DNA from: Gemmatimonadota bacterium
Lineage (GTDB): Bacteria > Latescibacterota > UBA2968 > UBA8231
Direction: 5' to 3'
DNA: 16,100 nt
NCBI GenBank assembly: GCA_002712305.1
Contig: PATE01000048.1
Coordinates: forward strand, 1 to 16,100
In this document: piece by piece, positions 15,921-16,100 of the stretch
Numbering within the stretch: the first letter of the stretch is position 1
How the letters are laid out: every line of letters begins with the position of its first letter
Made by a program: the position numbers and the translations under genes
Notes under the pieces: model-generated
Told to the model about the DNA's origin: nothing
What the model saw: only the letters and a program-made list of their open reading frames with translations
Database searches by the model: none

Positions 15921-16100
15921 ATGAACATTCAGCACACGGACCTTGAGATCCAACGTGAACCCTTCGCACGCCCTTTCGCCTTCAAGGGTTCTGCCTTCCA
16001 CGAGAAATGGAATCTCCTGGTCCGCCTTCGGGACGAGTCCTCCATCGAGTCCTTCGGTCTCGGAGGATTGGCTGTCCTGTGGTCTGATGCGCGTGTCTTT
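15921..16100 (+). CDS. Enolase superfamily (mandelate racemase/muconate lactonizing-like) protein, 3' end outside the window
   Basis: The first 60 codons are visible and the frame is still open at the last base. The product starts MNIQHTDLEIQREPFARPF and continues AFKGSAFHEKWNLLVRLRDE, then FGLGGLAVLWSDARVF. The two-strand start followed by a PF.xPF/AFKG segment and a strand such as NLLVRLRDE fits the N-terminal capping domain of MR/MLE-type enolase-superfamily enzymes, which abstract a proton alpha to a carboxylate (acid-sugar dehydratases, epimerases). The catalytic barrel is not in the window, so the activity cannot be assigned. The Shine-Dalgarno candidate AGGGGAG (15903-15909) is 11 nt upstream. 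An ATG at 15911 in another frame hits a stop after 11 codons and is rejected. Confidence 0.65.
   Translation, partial: MNIQHTDLEIQREPFARPFAFKGSAFHEKWNLLVRLRDESSIESFGLGGLAVLWSDARVF

Noticed and set aside
15729-16001. The 91-residue N-terminal extension of the GH-like gene to an ATG at 16001
   Set aside because: It runs antisense through the start of the enolase-type gene and most of it is not protein-like. At most the part from the GTG at 15803 could be real.
1-16100. CRISPR array, tRNA or rRNA gene, transposon or phage gene
   Set aside because: No regularly spaced direct repeats, no tRNA-like cloverleaf, and no transposase, integrase or phage-like protein were seen on either strand.

Overview
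The window looks like chromosomal DNA from an uncultured, GC-rich Gram-negative-type bacterium. The gene set is a Gfo/Idh/MocA dehydrogenase, an SDR reductase, an enolase-superfamily enzyme, a UMF1-type MFS transporter, a TIM-barrel glycoside-hydrolase-like protein and a DUF6785/DUF6784 membrane protein. That mix is typical of carbohydrate- and detritus-degrading lineages such as Latescibacterota, Poribacteria or Planctomycetes. The lineage is inferred from gene content only; there is no rRNA or other marker. No tRNA, rRNA, CRISPR array, insertion sequence, integrase or phage gene was seen.

Layout. (1) 1-730: a 5'-truncated unknown gene and a second unknown gene that overlap stop-to-start. 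(2) 816-1922: a Gfo/Idh/MocA oxidoreductase, then a 284-bp gap with a small hairpin and a candidate promoter. (3) 2207-11878: three large co-directional membrane-protein genes with gaps of only 66 and 87 bp. They are a 720-aa DUF6785/DUF6784 protein, a 1560-aa fusion of a degenerate M28-peptidase-like domain to an FtsX/MacB-type permease, and an 890-aa OPT-transporter-like protein with a zinc-finger-like loop, an Fn3-like extracytoplasmic insert and acidic Ca-binding-like repeats. (4) 11882-13168 (minus): a UMF1-family MFS transporter, convergent with the trio after only 3 bp and divergent from (5) an SDR oxidoreductase at 13299-14078. (6) 14110-15728 (minus): a frameshifted glycoside-hydrolase-like gene, a 43-aa membrane protein coupled to it by an ATGA overlap, a strong hairpin, and a small hydrophilic Gln-rich protein whose N-terminus is MRPIDLQDNLSK. 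(7) 15921-16100 (plus): the start of an enolase-superfamily gene, cut by the window end.

How they may work together. The flanking enzymes (dehydrogenase, SDR, enolase-type, GH-like, MFS) fit sugar or sugar-acid catabolism, but they lie in several transcription units. The best candidate for an undescribed system is the central trio. Two polytopic proteins (one OPT-like, one of the DUF6785 family) flank a permease with an FtsX fold but no ABC ATPase anywhere in the window. That permease carries a large periplasmic domain shaped like an M28 aminopeptidase whose expected metal ligands and catalytic Glu appear to be replaced. My inference is that it is a substrate-binding or scaffolding 'pseudopeptidase' working with peptide-type transporters, not an active protease.
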